From positions 470,573,879 through 470,637,878 of the forward strand of contig OY856413.1 of the NCBI GenBank assembly GCA_963693085.1: 64,000 nucleotides of DNA. The letters run 5' to 3'. Made by a program: the position numbers and the translations under genes. The DNA comes from Alisma plantago-aquatica (lineage: Eukaryota > Streptophyta > Magnoliopsida > Alismatales > Alismataceae). Of this stretch, positions 35,533 to 47,600 are shown in pieces. Positions within the stretch are counted from its first letter, which is position 1. Each line of letters begins with the position of its first letter. The notes under the pieces were generated by a model. It searched no databases and had not been told where the DNA came from. It saw nothing but the letters and a program-made list of their open reading frames with translations.

Positions 35533-36662
35533 ATGACTGCACTAGACCTGAAGATTCGTATTATATGGACCAGAGAGTTAGATGATGCTCTAGTTTTGGC
35601 ATTGAGGAGACAATATGACTTGTGTAGGTGCATCGACAATTTTTTTACTAGGGACGCGTGGAGGAAGGCGCTAAGCGATTGGCAGAACATGATGGGGAAC
35701 CAGGGTTGTATAATGAATCAGGTAAAAACTCAGTGGAAGAACCTCAAGAGAGACTTTACAAAGATAAAAGTGGTGACCAACAAAAGTGGTGTTGGCTAGG
35801 ATGAGAGCAGACACAAGCCAATACTACCTGACACCCCAGAGTGGAGGGAGACACTTGCGGTATGTCCAATGATACACCCCCCTAAATATTAAATATTCAC
35901 TTAAAGTGATTAACATTGACCTAATTAGTAGTGCTTGACCATTTTAGGGAAACAAGGAACTAGCGAGATTGATCACCAAACCATTCTACCACTACTATGA
36001 TGTCGAGATAATGGGGGGGGAGGAACATTGCTAGGGGGCATCATGTAATGCCCTCAACGGATAGAAAACTTCCTTCTGATGTTCCATCTGAAGATGATAT
36101 TGCTGTCAACTTAGATGCATCTAATCTATTTGTCATCCCATAACCAACCAGTCTTACTGAAGATATGGGTTATTTTGGGATGCAAAGTGCGAACAACAAC
36201 GACAGAACAAACAACTAAGGTGTTGGTGCAAGGACTCCTCCCACGCACAAACGCAGGAAGCGAGCCTCAACAACACATGACAATTGTGGCCTTACTAATG
36301 ATGTCGTTTCTGAACTCACAAAGGTGTCTGCCAAGATACATGAGGCGAGCACCGATATCGCCGGTAGATCTAATGATAAAGATGAGTATCAAACCATTTT
36401 GTACGATTTTCATGCAACATACCCTGACGCCCCTGTCCCTATTTTGACCACTCTTGTGCATTCCATAAAGGAGTCATCAAACCGTAACATTTACCTAAGC
36501 CTTCGAGATACCACACACAAAATCACCATATGGTTGCAAGACCTTTGAGAAATGAAGAACATAGCTTCTGGATCACAAACACCCTTCACACCACCATATT
36601 CACAATCGCCACCTTCGTCGTTTAGTAGCGCGAGTGGTAATAACAGAAGCCTTGTCCCTTAG
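35533..36662 (+). pseudogene. PIF/Harbinger ORF1, Myb/SANT-like DNA-binding protein (broken)
   Basis: ORF1 proteins of this superfamily bind DNA and assist the transposase. Exon 1 (35533-35859) encodes a Myb/SANT-like domain: WTRELDDALVLALRRQ, AWRKALSDW, QVKTQWKNLKRDF. A GT-AG intron of 88 bases (35860-35947) follows, then exon 2 with a PFYHYYD motif, an acidic stretch, a basic KRRKRAS stretch and a Ser/Pro-rich tail. Lesions are: TAG at 35797-35799 where the family has Trp (SGVG-W-DES); an extra G in the G8 run at 36013-36020 that shifts frame; TAA at 36141-36143 and 36216-36218 at likely Gln codons; and TGA at 36546-36548 at a likely Arg codon, beyond which the frame stays open to TAG at 36660-36662. 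All four stop changes are of the C-to-T type. It is clearly non-functional as read. Confidence 0.85.
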
Positions 36663-37581
36663 TCGTTCTTGTGGGGTTGTCTAATTTAAGAACAATATTA
36701 GTATTGTGACTTTAATTTAAGAAGCATTTTTAAATTTGATGTTGAAATATTTGCTTGCTTTGGGAACAATTTCAAAATTTGGTTTTGTGTAATGTCTTTC
36801 ATGATTACAAACATATCAATATCATGTTATTTATCGTAGTAAGTAACAAATAGTTATGTTTATACATATGACTTGTATATTTTATCATGGTGATTTCACA
36901 TATGCACTCTATATTTCTCTCTTATGCGGGTAATTGCTTTAATTATAGACTTCATGGTCGGTATTGAACATCTACAAACAACTGATGACATTGTACAACT
37001 TTTCATCTTATGTCCGGACCATCTAATGACATTGCTAACACAATAGCAGACCAAATATCACATAATATCATGGACAATTTAAATGACGGATCCACACGAC
37101 AACCAATACCAAGATCGGTTAGTATTAGGAGCGGCCATCAAAATGTTTTAGAAATAATAACTGACCATAAAAAAGGGCGTATGACCTTACTACATGCCAC
37201 CTGGCACAATTTTAACCTTTGTGGACAAACTTGAGGAGCGTGGTTTGTTGAAAAGTACCAGAGGTGTGTCTGGACCATGTTGATGTTGTTTAAGTTGTGT
37301 ATCTAGACTAGTTGTGTCTCTCTCTTCCCAAATATTTTAATTATACACATGTTTAGGGGTACACCAACCCCCTTTTTTAGTTATTGTTTTGGACAAAAAC
37401 ACCGATGTATGTTCATAACTGTCATTTTTATTCATCACTTGTAGTATTCGCAGGGTGGTTTCAATATTTTGTGTTTGTATTACGAAAACAAACTAAGCAC
37501 GACTTAAGTAAGCCTCAATTTTATAATATTGAAGTTAATTTCTGTTGTGTAACTAATATAATATAATCAATTTTTATAATG

Positions 37582-37619
<38 letters not shown>

Positions 37620-37859
37620 AAATTAGTTCGCAAAAACAAACATTTCAAATACTGACATGGTTGCCAAAAAGAATTAGATTAAATCCTGACTGGCAGCCAA
37701 ACAGAATCTGACTGAAACCAGAGTCAAATCTGACCAGCTGACTTGAATCAGACTGGGTTGTCTAACAAAATCAGACTGCATCCTGACTACCCAACCTAGA
37801 TCACCAGACTAACCACGACTAACCCAGTGCAGTTTCCAAGTCATGTGCCAAACGCAACC
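36663..37859 (+). other. Right part of the PIF element, no clear gene
   Basis: AT-rich. A 74-residue frame at 37010-37234 (starting MSGPSNDIANTIADQ) could be a remnant of a second transposon gene, but I recognise no domain. A (TA)n microsatellite lies at 37584-37618. The last 180 bases have repeated CTGACT/AGTC motifs that also occur inverted near the left end, as in subterminal transposase-binding regions. Confidence 0.5.
37584..37618. repeat. (TA)n microsatellite
   Basis: About 17 TA dinucleotides without interruption. Confidence 0.95.
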
Positions 37860-37862
37860 TTA

Positions 37863-39305
37863 GGGTCAGGAATTCTCGGGGTTGGGTATTCTCAGGTTTT
37901 TCTCTAGTCATTATTTTTTGGGATTCGGGTTAAGATTCGATTCCATCAAAAACAGGTCGGGTCGAGTTGTTGAAAATCCGACCAATACCGTGCCTACTTT
38001 TGCCGAGCTTAACTGTGACACGGTCCGATCCCAGCTCTATCTGTATCTATAGCGTAGGGATGCTTCTGAATGTGACGTGCTAAAGTCCAGGTGTAGGAAA
38101 TCCATATGCAGGGCCTCCATTAAAGAACTCATACATACATACAAAATATCTTGTGGATTTTGACATGATATATATTTATCAACTACCACCGCTAGTACGT
38201 ACGGTTCAGCCAGGCGCCTCTGGTGTGATTTTTAATTTATTAAATGATCTCTTCCCTACCCCACGCCCCCACTGCGGATGGGACATTGGTGATTGTTTAT
38301 TAATTATCGTATTCAATGGAAGAATAGTAGCATCTCAGCTTCGAACCCTTTTCAATGGAAGGATGGGCGGCAGTGAATAGAAACGGACAAAAACAAAGGT
38401 AAAAACGAGTCGTTTTTTTTTGTTATATGGTTAAAAACCGTTTTTTTTTTTCTCTTTTACCTAGAATGCAACCAGAGCATATGCGGTCTATTTTCTGTAT
38501 CGCTTTACTTTTGCCGAAAGGCATGGACGGGCAGCGTCATTATCGCTGTGGAGGGAGGGAGAATAATCCGACATGCCCGCCGGGAACGACGAGTTCGGCC
38601 CTTGGGAAAAGGATATCGAATGATGACGTAAAATATCGTTTTGGGTGTGCGGATCTGCCGGACAGGAGACCCCCGACGATGAGCGGGAAACAACAGCACA
38701 TTCATCGTCTCTTTCTTGGACGATGCTTTACGCCATTGGTCCACCGACAACGTCTTGTTGTGGTGGCGGTGCTGTTTTCGACCTTTAGGGTTGGTTTAGT
38801 CCACCGTCGCGTTGCTTTGATTCGGAAGGAGCGTGGTTGCTTTGATTCGGAAGGAGCGTGGTAAAGTAACAATAGCGACACTCACGGCGGTCACGTGGTA
38901 GGTGGTAGTGGGGAGGAAAGCAAAGTGTGTCTTGTAGCTGTGTGTGTGTGTCTGCATGCACTGCTTTGCGGGAGTTGCAGACAAGGATGGGAGGGAGGAG
39001 AAAAAGAGGGTGATCAAGAAGAAGAAAGAGGAGGAGGACGACGACGACGACTGCGCACTAGTTGCAGCAGGAGAATCAGCGGTCGATGTGGTTGTGGTAA
39101 ATAAGTGGTGCGTGCCGGGAATGAGGGGACAGCGTCACAGCGGGCAGGCTTCATGGGCAGAGTGGGTGTGATAAGGTCCTCCACCAGGGATAAGCACCGG
39201 TCCCGCGGTCCGTCTGGGTTTGCTGTGATACACATGGAAAATCATCCCACAGTCCACCTGCCAGTCCTCAGCGTCGGTCAACTATCAACAGTGTCAGATT
39301 TTTTT
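37863..39305. other. Unassigned GC-richer stretch with unknown frames
   Basis: From about 38480 to 39290 the GC content rises well above the surroundings. A 145-residue frame at 38427-38864 is Arg-rich and matches nothing I know. The segment also holds a 25-base tandem duplication (GTTGCTTTGATTCGGAAGGA units at about 38811-38862), a (TG)n run at 38939, a GA-rich block at 38985-39040 and a GAC trinucleotide run. It may be a decayed gene or the end of an unknown transposon. No splice structure is evident. Confidence 0.3.
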
Positions 39306-39309
39306 TTTA

Positions 39310-41035
39310 ATTTTTTTATTTGATTTGTTTATAACTTTTAAATCATAAGAAATTTTTTGATAAAATAAAATACTTTACAATTCTTATAAATGGTACATTC
39401 AAACAAGACCAATATTGACATATTTTTAAAGAAAAAAAGAAGAAAAAATATGAAAGGAATAAAAAGAAAGAGGAGAAGAGTAAAAAAGTAATAAAAAGAG
39501 ATAAAATAGATGAATCTAAAAAAAATAGGGAAAGTAAGAAGAACGTAAATGAAGAAGATGAGGGAAGTAATTGATTTTTGTTTGAATGCACTTACTATAG
39601 ACTTCAGTACACATATTTTTTATTGGACGTGCATGCTATTTACTTCAATGCACCCGTATTTACTTGAATGCGCCAAATATTTCTTCAATGCTCCCACTAT
39701 TGCGTCAATACACCCACTTTTATTTGAAAGTATCTACCCATTGTTTGAATGTGCCCATTATTGCTTCAATTGCACCCATTTTTACATGAATGCGCCTATT
39801 ATTGTTTTGAATGCGCCTACTTTTACTTGAATGTGTCTACTACAGGTCAATGCCCCTACTTTTACGTGAATGCACCATTATTGACCTGAATGCGCCTACT
39901 TTTGCTTGAATGCGCCTACCACACCTCAATGCGCCTTGTTTTGTGTGAATGCGCACATTATTGTGCTGAATGCATCTACTTTTGCTTGAATGTGCCTGTT
40001 GCACCTTTCAATGCACCCACTATTGTTTGAACACGCCCACTGGCCCATTATTGCTTGAATATGCTCACTTTTACTTCAATTCACCAACTATTGTCCAGAA
40101 TGCACCCACTATTATTTGAATGTGCCCACTTTTGCTTGAATGCGTCCACTATTGTCCTGAATACGCCCAATATTATTTGAATGCGTCCACTTTTACTTGG
40201 ATGCGCCCACTATTGTCCAGAATGTGTCTACTTTTACTTGAATGCGGCCACTTTTACTTGTATGCACCCGCTTTTACTTGAATACACCCACTTTTACTTG
40301 AATGCAACCACTACATCCCTCATGCACACATTAGTGTCCTCCAATGCGCCCATGTTTGCTTGAATGTGCCTACTACAACCCTCAATGCGTCCAATTTTGC
40401 TAGAATGTGGCCACATTGCTTGAATGAGCTCACCATTGCTTGAAAACACCCACTATTGCTTCAATACACCAAAATTTTCTTGAATGCTCCCACTATTTTC
40501 CTCAATGCGCCCACTTTTAATGGAATGTGTCCGCTATTATCTTCAATGTGCCTACTATTGTCCTTAATGCATCCTCTTTTGATTGAATTCATCCACTACA
40601 TCATTGAATGTTACCACTACTTTCCTCCTCACTTCTTCCTCTCCTCTATTCACTTCCTTCCTCTTTTTACTTCTCACATATTTTTTTCATTTGTTTTTTC
40701 ATTTCTCTTACTTCCCTCCTCATACTGATGTCTATTATTTTTTAAAATATGATAATATTGGTTTTTTTGAAATGTATTATTTTATAACAAATCCAACAAT
40801 TTTTATTTCATAAAAAAATTCATCACGGATCAAAAGTTATACACAAAATAAATTTTACTTTCTATTTTCTCTTAATATAAATGTGTATTATATTCTCAAA
40901 AATATGTTAATATTGATCTTGTTGAAATGTATTTTTTATGACAAATCCAACGATTTAATTTCGTCAAAGAAATAATTATAGATCAAAAGTTATACACAAA
41001 ACATAATTTACTTTGTATTTCTCTCTTAATCTCTC
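39310..41035. mobile_element. Foldback-like element: inverted arms around a minisatellite
   Basis: The left arm (about 39310-39565) and right arm (about 40622-40872) are diverged inverted repeats. ACATTCAAACAAGACCAATA at 39391 pairs with the inverse of the segment around 40750-40780. The purine-rich GAGGGAAGTAA near 39560 pairs with TTACTTCCCTC near 40710. A second direct copy of the outer right arm follows at 40885-41030. Between the arms is the array at 39580-40621. This resembles plant foldback or hairpin transposons. The outer boundaries and TSD are not resolved, and there is no transposase. Confidence 0.6.
39580..40621. repeat. Minisatellite, about 21-bp degenerate unit
   Basis: Roughly 45-50 units near TGAATGCGCCTACTTTTACT with many substitutions. 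Because the period is close to seven codons, several short open frames run through it with a repeating pattern such as NAPTF. These are by-products of the repeat. Confidence 0.9.
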
Positions 41036-41664
41036 TCTACAAACCTATCAAATCACTCCACTTGTCCCCTTTAAATGCCTCATGCCAACTCACCCCCAAA
41101 ACCACTTATATGCCTAAAACCACCCGCCTCGGGTCCCGTGTACTAGGAAACCAACCACAGGGGACATGTGAAACGAATGTCCCCTTGGAGCGCACGTCAC
41201 AGACACATTTTCGATATTGTTAACAGGTTGCAGGTCGGGGTCTGATTCCAGATGGTGTTTGAAAATCTCGGTTCATACTCCCGATCCAATTTACATACTA
41301 AAATAAAGTTATTTTCTAATATGTAGGTTGACATATATATAATCGTACATCTTAAGAAGTGTGTATAATCAATAGATGTAAGTTATTTGTAACAATTGAA
41401 AAGTTAGTCCACTTCAAACTTATAACTTAATCTAACCACATGGAAGGAATATTGTATCTATCTTATGTTAGACATGTTTCCAATCATAGTCATTATTTAT
41501 CAATTTTATGAGATATATCTAAATAATGTCCGATCATTTTTTTTTTGAATTTATCTTAACTTATCACTGATTAGAAAATTAACACTATTTCAACGAAGGG
41601 TTCAAAGATATACGGTCATAATTTTTTACTTAACATACTAGAAAGCGGATCTTAGAAGTATGAG
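41036..41664. other. Intergenic, no feature recognised
   Basis: Contains a short GC-rich patch (41125-41200, with GGGTCCCGTG) followed by AT-rich sequence up to the LTR of element D. No gene or clear repeat. Confidence 0.4.
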
Positions 41665-42382
41665 TGTAACGACCCCACCTCCCGGTAACCCCCAATTAAG
41701 GGAGACCAAGAGGTCAGAGTCGTTGTTCCAATTTCTCAGATCAAAGGTTCGACAATTAATAAGTAATGATGATAAAATTCTACCAAACTATAGTGAAAGC
41801 TGGTATAAAATAAAACTTTGCATACCTTTAAAAAACTTGGATATCTAACTTCTATCCATGACTGGAATCTACTCTAACTAATCCTCCTGGTACTTTAATT
41901 CTTATTTTCACAATATGCCACTTTACTGTTTGTCCTTTTCAAACTTGTACCTAAAATACCGATAAACAAAACGTCAGCCAGCATAAATGAATATGCCGAT
42001 TTGTGGGGACAACCAAAATTTCACATATATGGCTAACAATCTAAATATCACAATCAAGTTAATTAACAAGACAATTTACGTTTTCAGTGTGACATTCTCC
42101 ACCACTTTTGCCCTAACCCTAGAATACCCTCCTTAGGGTTTCTCTTTTGCCAATGACTTAAGGGCACCTTCTCCATCCTGAGCTTGGTGCCTGGGGTCAC
42201 CTCTCATGGTTCCCATTAGTCACGCAATATAGGCCAAATTCTCTATCCTGAGCTTGGTGCCTGGGGTCACCACTCATGGTGCCCATGGGTCTTCCCTCTT
42301 GGGCTTGACCTCATTGCATCTTACATCAGGGTGGCATGTAGGTGCGAGAATACACATGATATCATAATTGTGATAATCATAG
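41665..42382 (-). repeat. 3' LTR of element D, outer part
   Basis: Begins TGTAACGACC and matches 62889-63608, including a tandem pair of a roughly 60-base motif containing ATCCTGAGCTTGGTGCCTGG (at about 42176 and 42246). It stops where a family-A LTR begins. Confidence 0.85.
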
Positions 42383-43490
42383 TGTAACATCCCTGACCTG
42401 GGTTATGTTTTAACCCTAGATGTTTTGCTTAATAAAGTTGATTAGATGCTTGCTTTTATTTCTTGAAAAGTAATTAAGGCTCAAGAGGAACTTATATTTC
42501 AATTTCAGTCCTTTTTTAATAATGTTGAAATATTATTTTTTTAATTTTGGACTAAAGTGCAAATTACCTAGGTTGAGGGGTTAACTTGCAAATTGTACAT
42601 GAAAAAATGTTCCTCTGATGTTGATACATCATAAGAATGAATATGATGTAGTGGTATGGTTTCCACAAGCTTGGGCACCAAGATAGAGCTTGTTGGACAA
42701 TATTTGAGCATTAAAACCTAGTTTTGGTGTAATGTGCAATTTACCCAAAACCTAGGGTTCAATATGCAAAATACCACCTCTAGAGGGTCCCTCATGTTTC
42801 TTGGAATCAACAAGAGCAAAGAAAATGAGAGGGGAACCTCATTTAAATTATCTTGGAGGAGAGAGAATCTTGATATTAAAATAATCAAGATTTAAGCATA
42901 AATGGAACTTTAATTCAATTAATGCAAAAAGAAATATATTAATTGAGGAGCCCTTCAACCAAAAAGTTGAGGGATGAATTTGCAAAGTGTTGTACAAGCT
43001 TGTGCCTTGCCATGGCACGAAAAGATCTTGGTTGAGTGGAAGCCCACTCACATTAACATAATAAAAAGTAATATCCACTAAAAGTTGGATATTAGTATAA
43101 AATTCATTAAGGTGCTTAATTCCTTTTCCTTTAATTCTTGGATAATGAAGAGGTTTTGCAAGATAATGAAGGTGGCTTCGTTGTCAAGGAATTGAGGGGG
43201 AAGTGGTGGAAATAATTTTGGAAATAAAGGAATTAATTCCATTTTCTCTTTCTTTGGAAATTCCTTATACATATCTCTTTTCCTACCCACTTAAGGATCT
43301 TTCTTGGAATTTCTTTTCTCATCTTTCCTTGGCCGACCACGAGAGAGCTCAGGAGAAGGATAAGGACGACTCTAACATGTTGGTAAGCTTTTTATCATCT
43401 TCCACCTTGGTTTCATGGTGAAAACCCAAAATCAATGCTTGATTCTTTATTTTCTTCACACGATTTCCAACTCTAGTTAACTTTTTTAGT
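42383..43490 (+). mobile_element. Truncated LTR of family A (copy A2)
   Basis: TGTAACATCCCTGACCTGGG and the next 1.1 kb match the first fifth of the family-A LTRs, then the match ends. The D sequence expected after the insertion site (as at 63609-64000) is also missing, so one deletion seems to have removed the rest of A2 together with part of the D LTR. Confidence 0.8.
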
Positions 43491-44601
43491 CGAGGTCAAC
43501 TCCGTGGTTGACTCCGAGCTCCAGGCCACCAGCAAGGAAACCGAGGTGCCCGGAAGCTTTGCCGCTGCCACCTGAACTCACCAAGCCACTCAATTGCTCG
43601 CTCGCGTCATGCCTTCACCCTTAACAGGTCGCCGAAACTCCGGCGAGGTCGGCAGGTTGCAGAGGGGGAAGGTCAGGGTCAAAAGCTCAATTGAACTCGT
43701 CAATCGTCTCATCGTCACTCTCCGAAGAGTTTAGGGTAGGCTTTGGGTATGATGGTGCCATCATATACCCTCTCTCTATATAGGGTTGGATCTGGGAGTC
43801 CAGCAGATTGGGAACTTCTTCCCTTGTCGATGATAGCACATCAAAATAGGGTCTAGATTCTTCAGATTATTCTCCCGAAGTTGATGGACTGGTTAAATCT
43901 TCGGATTATCATCTCAGACGATGGGAAATTAGATTCCCAGTTTGTCTCCCAATCCCTCTGTGACTCGGGGTAGACGATGCATGGCTAACCTTGGATCCAT
44001 GGTCGACCACGAGGGTCATCCAACGGCCGTCATCGCTCCCTGAAATCCAATTATCCCAAAATTGGAATAAAAAGGTGTTTTAACATTATAACTTGGAAAA
44101 ATCGTTCTCTCTCCTCGATTAATATTTTTCTCTCAAATTTCATAGGCAACTCCATATTGGCATTATCTAACCGAGTATTAAATTTGAAAATCAAATTCCA
44201 ACAGACGATAGTGTTTCCTTCACATCCAAGTTATCCATTAATTAAACCAATTTTAATTAATATTTCTTTTTCCTTTGCCATTATCAGATTATCTCGAGTC
44301 CCTTGGTCCTCAAGGAACCCTAAAGGTACGAAATATCCCATTGGGAAATATCCTTTTGCCTTTTACTTTAATATTTATCCTTTTCTAAATTTTCTCCTTT
44401 TATTAGATAAATCCTTTTTCTTTTTATTTCTCTTTTCTTTTCGATTGGGCTCAATGGCTAACTAAGCCCATTAACAAACAATCAAGGCCATTGTACATAA
44501 AATCCATCAATTCAAACAACTAAATCAATCATTGATTTTATTTCTCATTAAAAGAGAATTATACATCTCATTGCATTATTTAGAAAAATGAGGTTATAAC
44601 A
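43491..44601 (-). repeat. 3' LTR of element D, inner part
   Basis: Ends GGTTATAACA, which on the minus strand is the TG start of the LTR next to the polypurine tract. A CTATATAG at 43776-43783 is a possible TATA box about 820 bases into the minus-strand LTR. The matching part of the 5' LTR lies beyond the window, so this assignment rests on position only. Confidence 0.55.
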
Positions 44602-44615
44602 TCCTCCCCTCCTTA
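44602..44615 (-). other. Polypurine tract of element D
   Basis: On the minus strand TAAGGAGGGGAGGA directly precedes the LTR, after a TTGAAGGCAAAATTCC-like gypsy 3' end. Confidence 0.8.
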
Positions 44616-47600
44616 TAGGAATTTTGCCTTCAAAATTCAATCAATCAAACAAACGAGTCAGGATAAGACTTCCTCATTTCCATCACGGCTCCCATGTGGC
44701 TTTACCCTCTCCATGGTGCTTTGCAAGAACCTTCATCATCTCATATTCTTACATCTGAGCTCTCTCTCACATTGGTATCTCGTACCCTCATAGGTGACTC
44801 AAGGCATTTTAGCTTCTCTCAATGCTAAATAGGTTCATGGCTCAGCCCATGGCTTGGGTACCTCACATAGTGCTCTAGACCGGACTCGTGGAACACATCA
44901 TACATCACATTATCTTGAGGGGTAAGACTACACCCAAGCATCTCTACCAATCCATCTCAAATGGACCCATGTATTAGGGACTCATCTTTCTCAGCTATAG
45001 CTTAGAGGGGTCGGATTTTCATATCACATATTCTCCCACAGTGAACTGCATGTCAGTCTTCTTTGCATCAGCTCACGACTCATGTCACCCCTGGGCTCTC
45101 TTTCAGCCATCGCAAGATCAAAACAACTTCATCTACACACACTGTGGTATTTTCTCTGACCTTCGCGAGGTCCCTTCACCAACATCATCTTAATGAAGCG
45201 GTGACCGACACAACATCCCTTACTGAGCTTCTTACATCCCGATAAAGGCTGTGGTGGTTAACATCACATATTTCATAGGACGAGAACTGTCCCCATGTAT
45301 CACCCTGAATGTGCACACACACTCTCATCAGACCCTCTAGTCTGGATCATACTCTATCAGATAGGGGTGATAAGTTGTGCTAAACTTCAAACTAGTATCG
45401 AGTTCTTCATGTACCTACTTCCACCGCATAGAAGTAAACCTTTAGGTCATACTCGAGAACCTTTGAACTCGTATCATGGTATAGTTGAACCATCTCTCTT
45501 ACATGTAGTTCAACCGGATTTGTCTCCCAACAATACTCTCTCTTTTCTTAGATTATGACATCTAGGTAAGGCGGTCTACCATAACCCATATTGCATCCTG
45601 ACTTTCCTTGGTCCAGGGAGACTTACCACAACATCTATAGTGATGAACTCCCATTCCCTCTCAGGGACTCTTTATACTCTATATCCACTCAATGGGTTAT
45701 TGGTGTTCGTCCTTCACCTCCTGACATGCATGGCGACAAGACACATGCAACTCCATACACTTCTTAGACATCCAAAGTACTACAACCACTTATTATCTTA
45801 GTAGTACCACGGTGTATGGTGAACTTAAAATCATGATCTCCTGTATGTCATGATTTCTTAAGGTTGATTCCTCAGAAACCCTAAAACACTGTAGTCGTGG
45901 GTTTCACCAACTTCTCTTCCAGAGAAGTGCATCTGAGGTTTTACAACCATCCTTCTATCACAACAAGCCCTAGGCTAGATAACCAATCAACCACTAACTC
46001 GATCAATAGATCTCATTATATCAAAGTGTTAGCCAATCATATCTCACCACTTAGGGTTCACCTAACTACCTAAACTAGGTAGCTGCATCTCAATAAGAGC
46101 ATCCATCACCACCTTTCATCTTTATGTGTTAGGTAATGTTGAAGACATACACCTCCATGAATTCCACTTATTATCTCATCTCAAACTCTAAATCTATCTT
46201 TTGGGTTCATTCGCTTGGTTATCGAACTCAACCTTGTATAACTCATAAATTCCATACAGCTCATGATAAGAACATCCTAATGAGACGACTACCTTAGTTC
46301 TCTTGGTGTTGGTAAACCATCCACATATCGTACTCTCCACAAGGGTGGGCTACTGTCTCTATTCCATACATCGTAGCAACATTTCAACTCTCACCATCAT
46401 CATCCTTAGTGTATGGCATGCGTGCCACCCTATCTCTCACCTCCATAATGAGAGGAAATAAGCATTTGGAAGCCATCCAAACACAAAGTTCTTCCTATTC
46501 TAAGAGTAGAGATGGTGCATCCCACATTGCCGGTACACCTTCCAATCTAAGTTGAAACGTGCAACACATGTCTCCACATCATGAACATCTCGACATCTGG
46601 GTTAATTATGTGGAAAACTGGTCTCCAACACACTTGGGTTGTCACACAATCCTTAGTCATCTCCCCTAGGTCTATATGGTGCCGACACTTTTAGAGTCAT
46701 CCCTCTTCCCGTATGTGTCCAGAGAGTGCCCTCCTCATCTCCCCTTTGGGTCCCATGAGTTCACAAAGGTGATCAATCTCCTAACCCATGGTCCCCATAC
46801 AATGATAGTTGTTACCTCCTGACCCTATGGTCTTGTGCAACTAGGGAATTAGGCGACTCCTACTCCCATCCATATTATCCTTACCTGACCCTGGAATGGA
46901 CTTAGGATTCTAACATAGTACATATCCAACTTGCAACCTTACCCAAGTCTCCGTCATCTCTCTTGGCATTCGTGGTCTGACTTACATCCTTTCACAGGGA
47001 TCATGGCAACCTACCTACCTCGATCAGGCCCCATACTAGTTACCTCCATGGTAACACATCCACACGCACTTAGTGATGATTATCTATGGGTATATAGGTT
47101 CCTTCTCATACTATGTACTCTCCACTTAGATTCTCAAGATTTTATGAGACCTCTTTAGGTTACCTCAAACCCAACAAAAGATGGTACATACCTTACAAAA
47201 GGGTCACTTCCCCAGGATGGGAGGAAACTATATCCTGATAGCAGTAAGGGTCACAAACGTCCTTATGTCCAGGGTTTACATCCACATGAGCATGTTTAAC
47301 CCTAGAAAGATACTAAGGCAAGTAGCTAACAAGCAGACCACTTACAAAACCATGCTAGGTCTCCATGATAGGTTCTAGTTGTTTCTATTCCTTCATATTG
47401 GACCATCGTCATACCTACATATGTTGCCAACCTATAAGTAGGAGGTTCATAAAACATATACCTTAATCCAAGGGGTTTCCCTTTTCCTCAAAATATGAGG
47501 AGTGCCATCAAACTCAAATCCCGTCATGAGCATCAGGTGCACCAGGTACTACTACTTCCCCTCTTAGGTCTAGGGACCCTAGGTTCACTTTCCTGTAAGA

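Larger units (their letters stand above)
21308..37859 (+). mobile_element. PIF/Harbinger-type DNA transposon, split by chromovirus E
   Basis: The ends are inverted: GGCTGCGTTTGACAC at 21308 and GTGCCAAACGCAACC ending at 37859 (13 of 15 match when inverted). They are flanked by TTA at 21305-21307 and 37860-37862, the 3-bp target typical of PIF/Harbinger. Inside is a decayed Myb/SANT-like ORF1 of the kind encoded by this superfamily. Without the 10.4 kb chromovirus the element is about 6.2 kb. No DDE transposase domain was recognised, so it is probably a deletion derivative. The right subterminal region (37680-37810) is rich in short CTGACT/AGTCNGAT-type repeats. Confidence 0.8.

Noticed and set aside
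37010..37234. 74-codon frame considered as PIF transposase
   Set aside because: No DDE or helix-turn-helix motif was recognised; kept only as a possible remnant.
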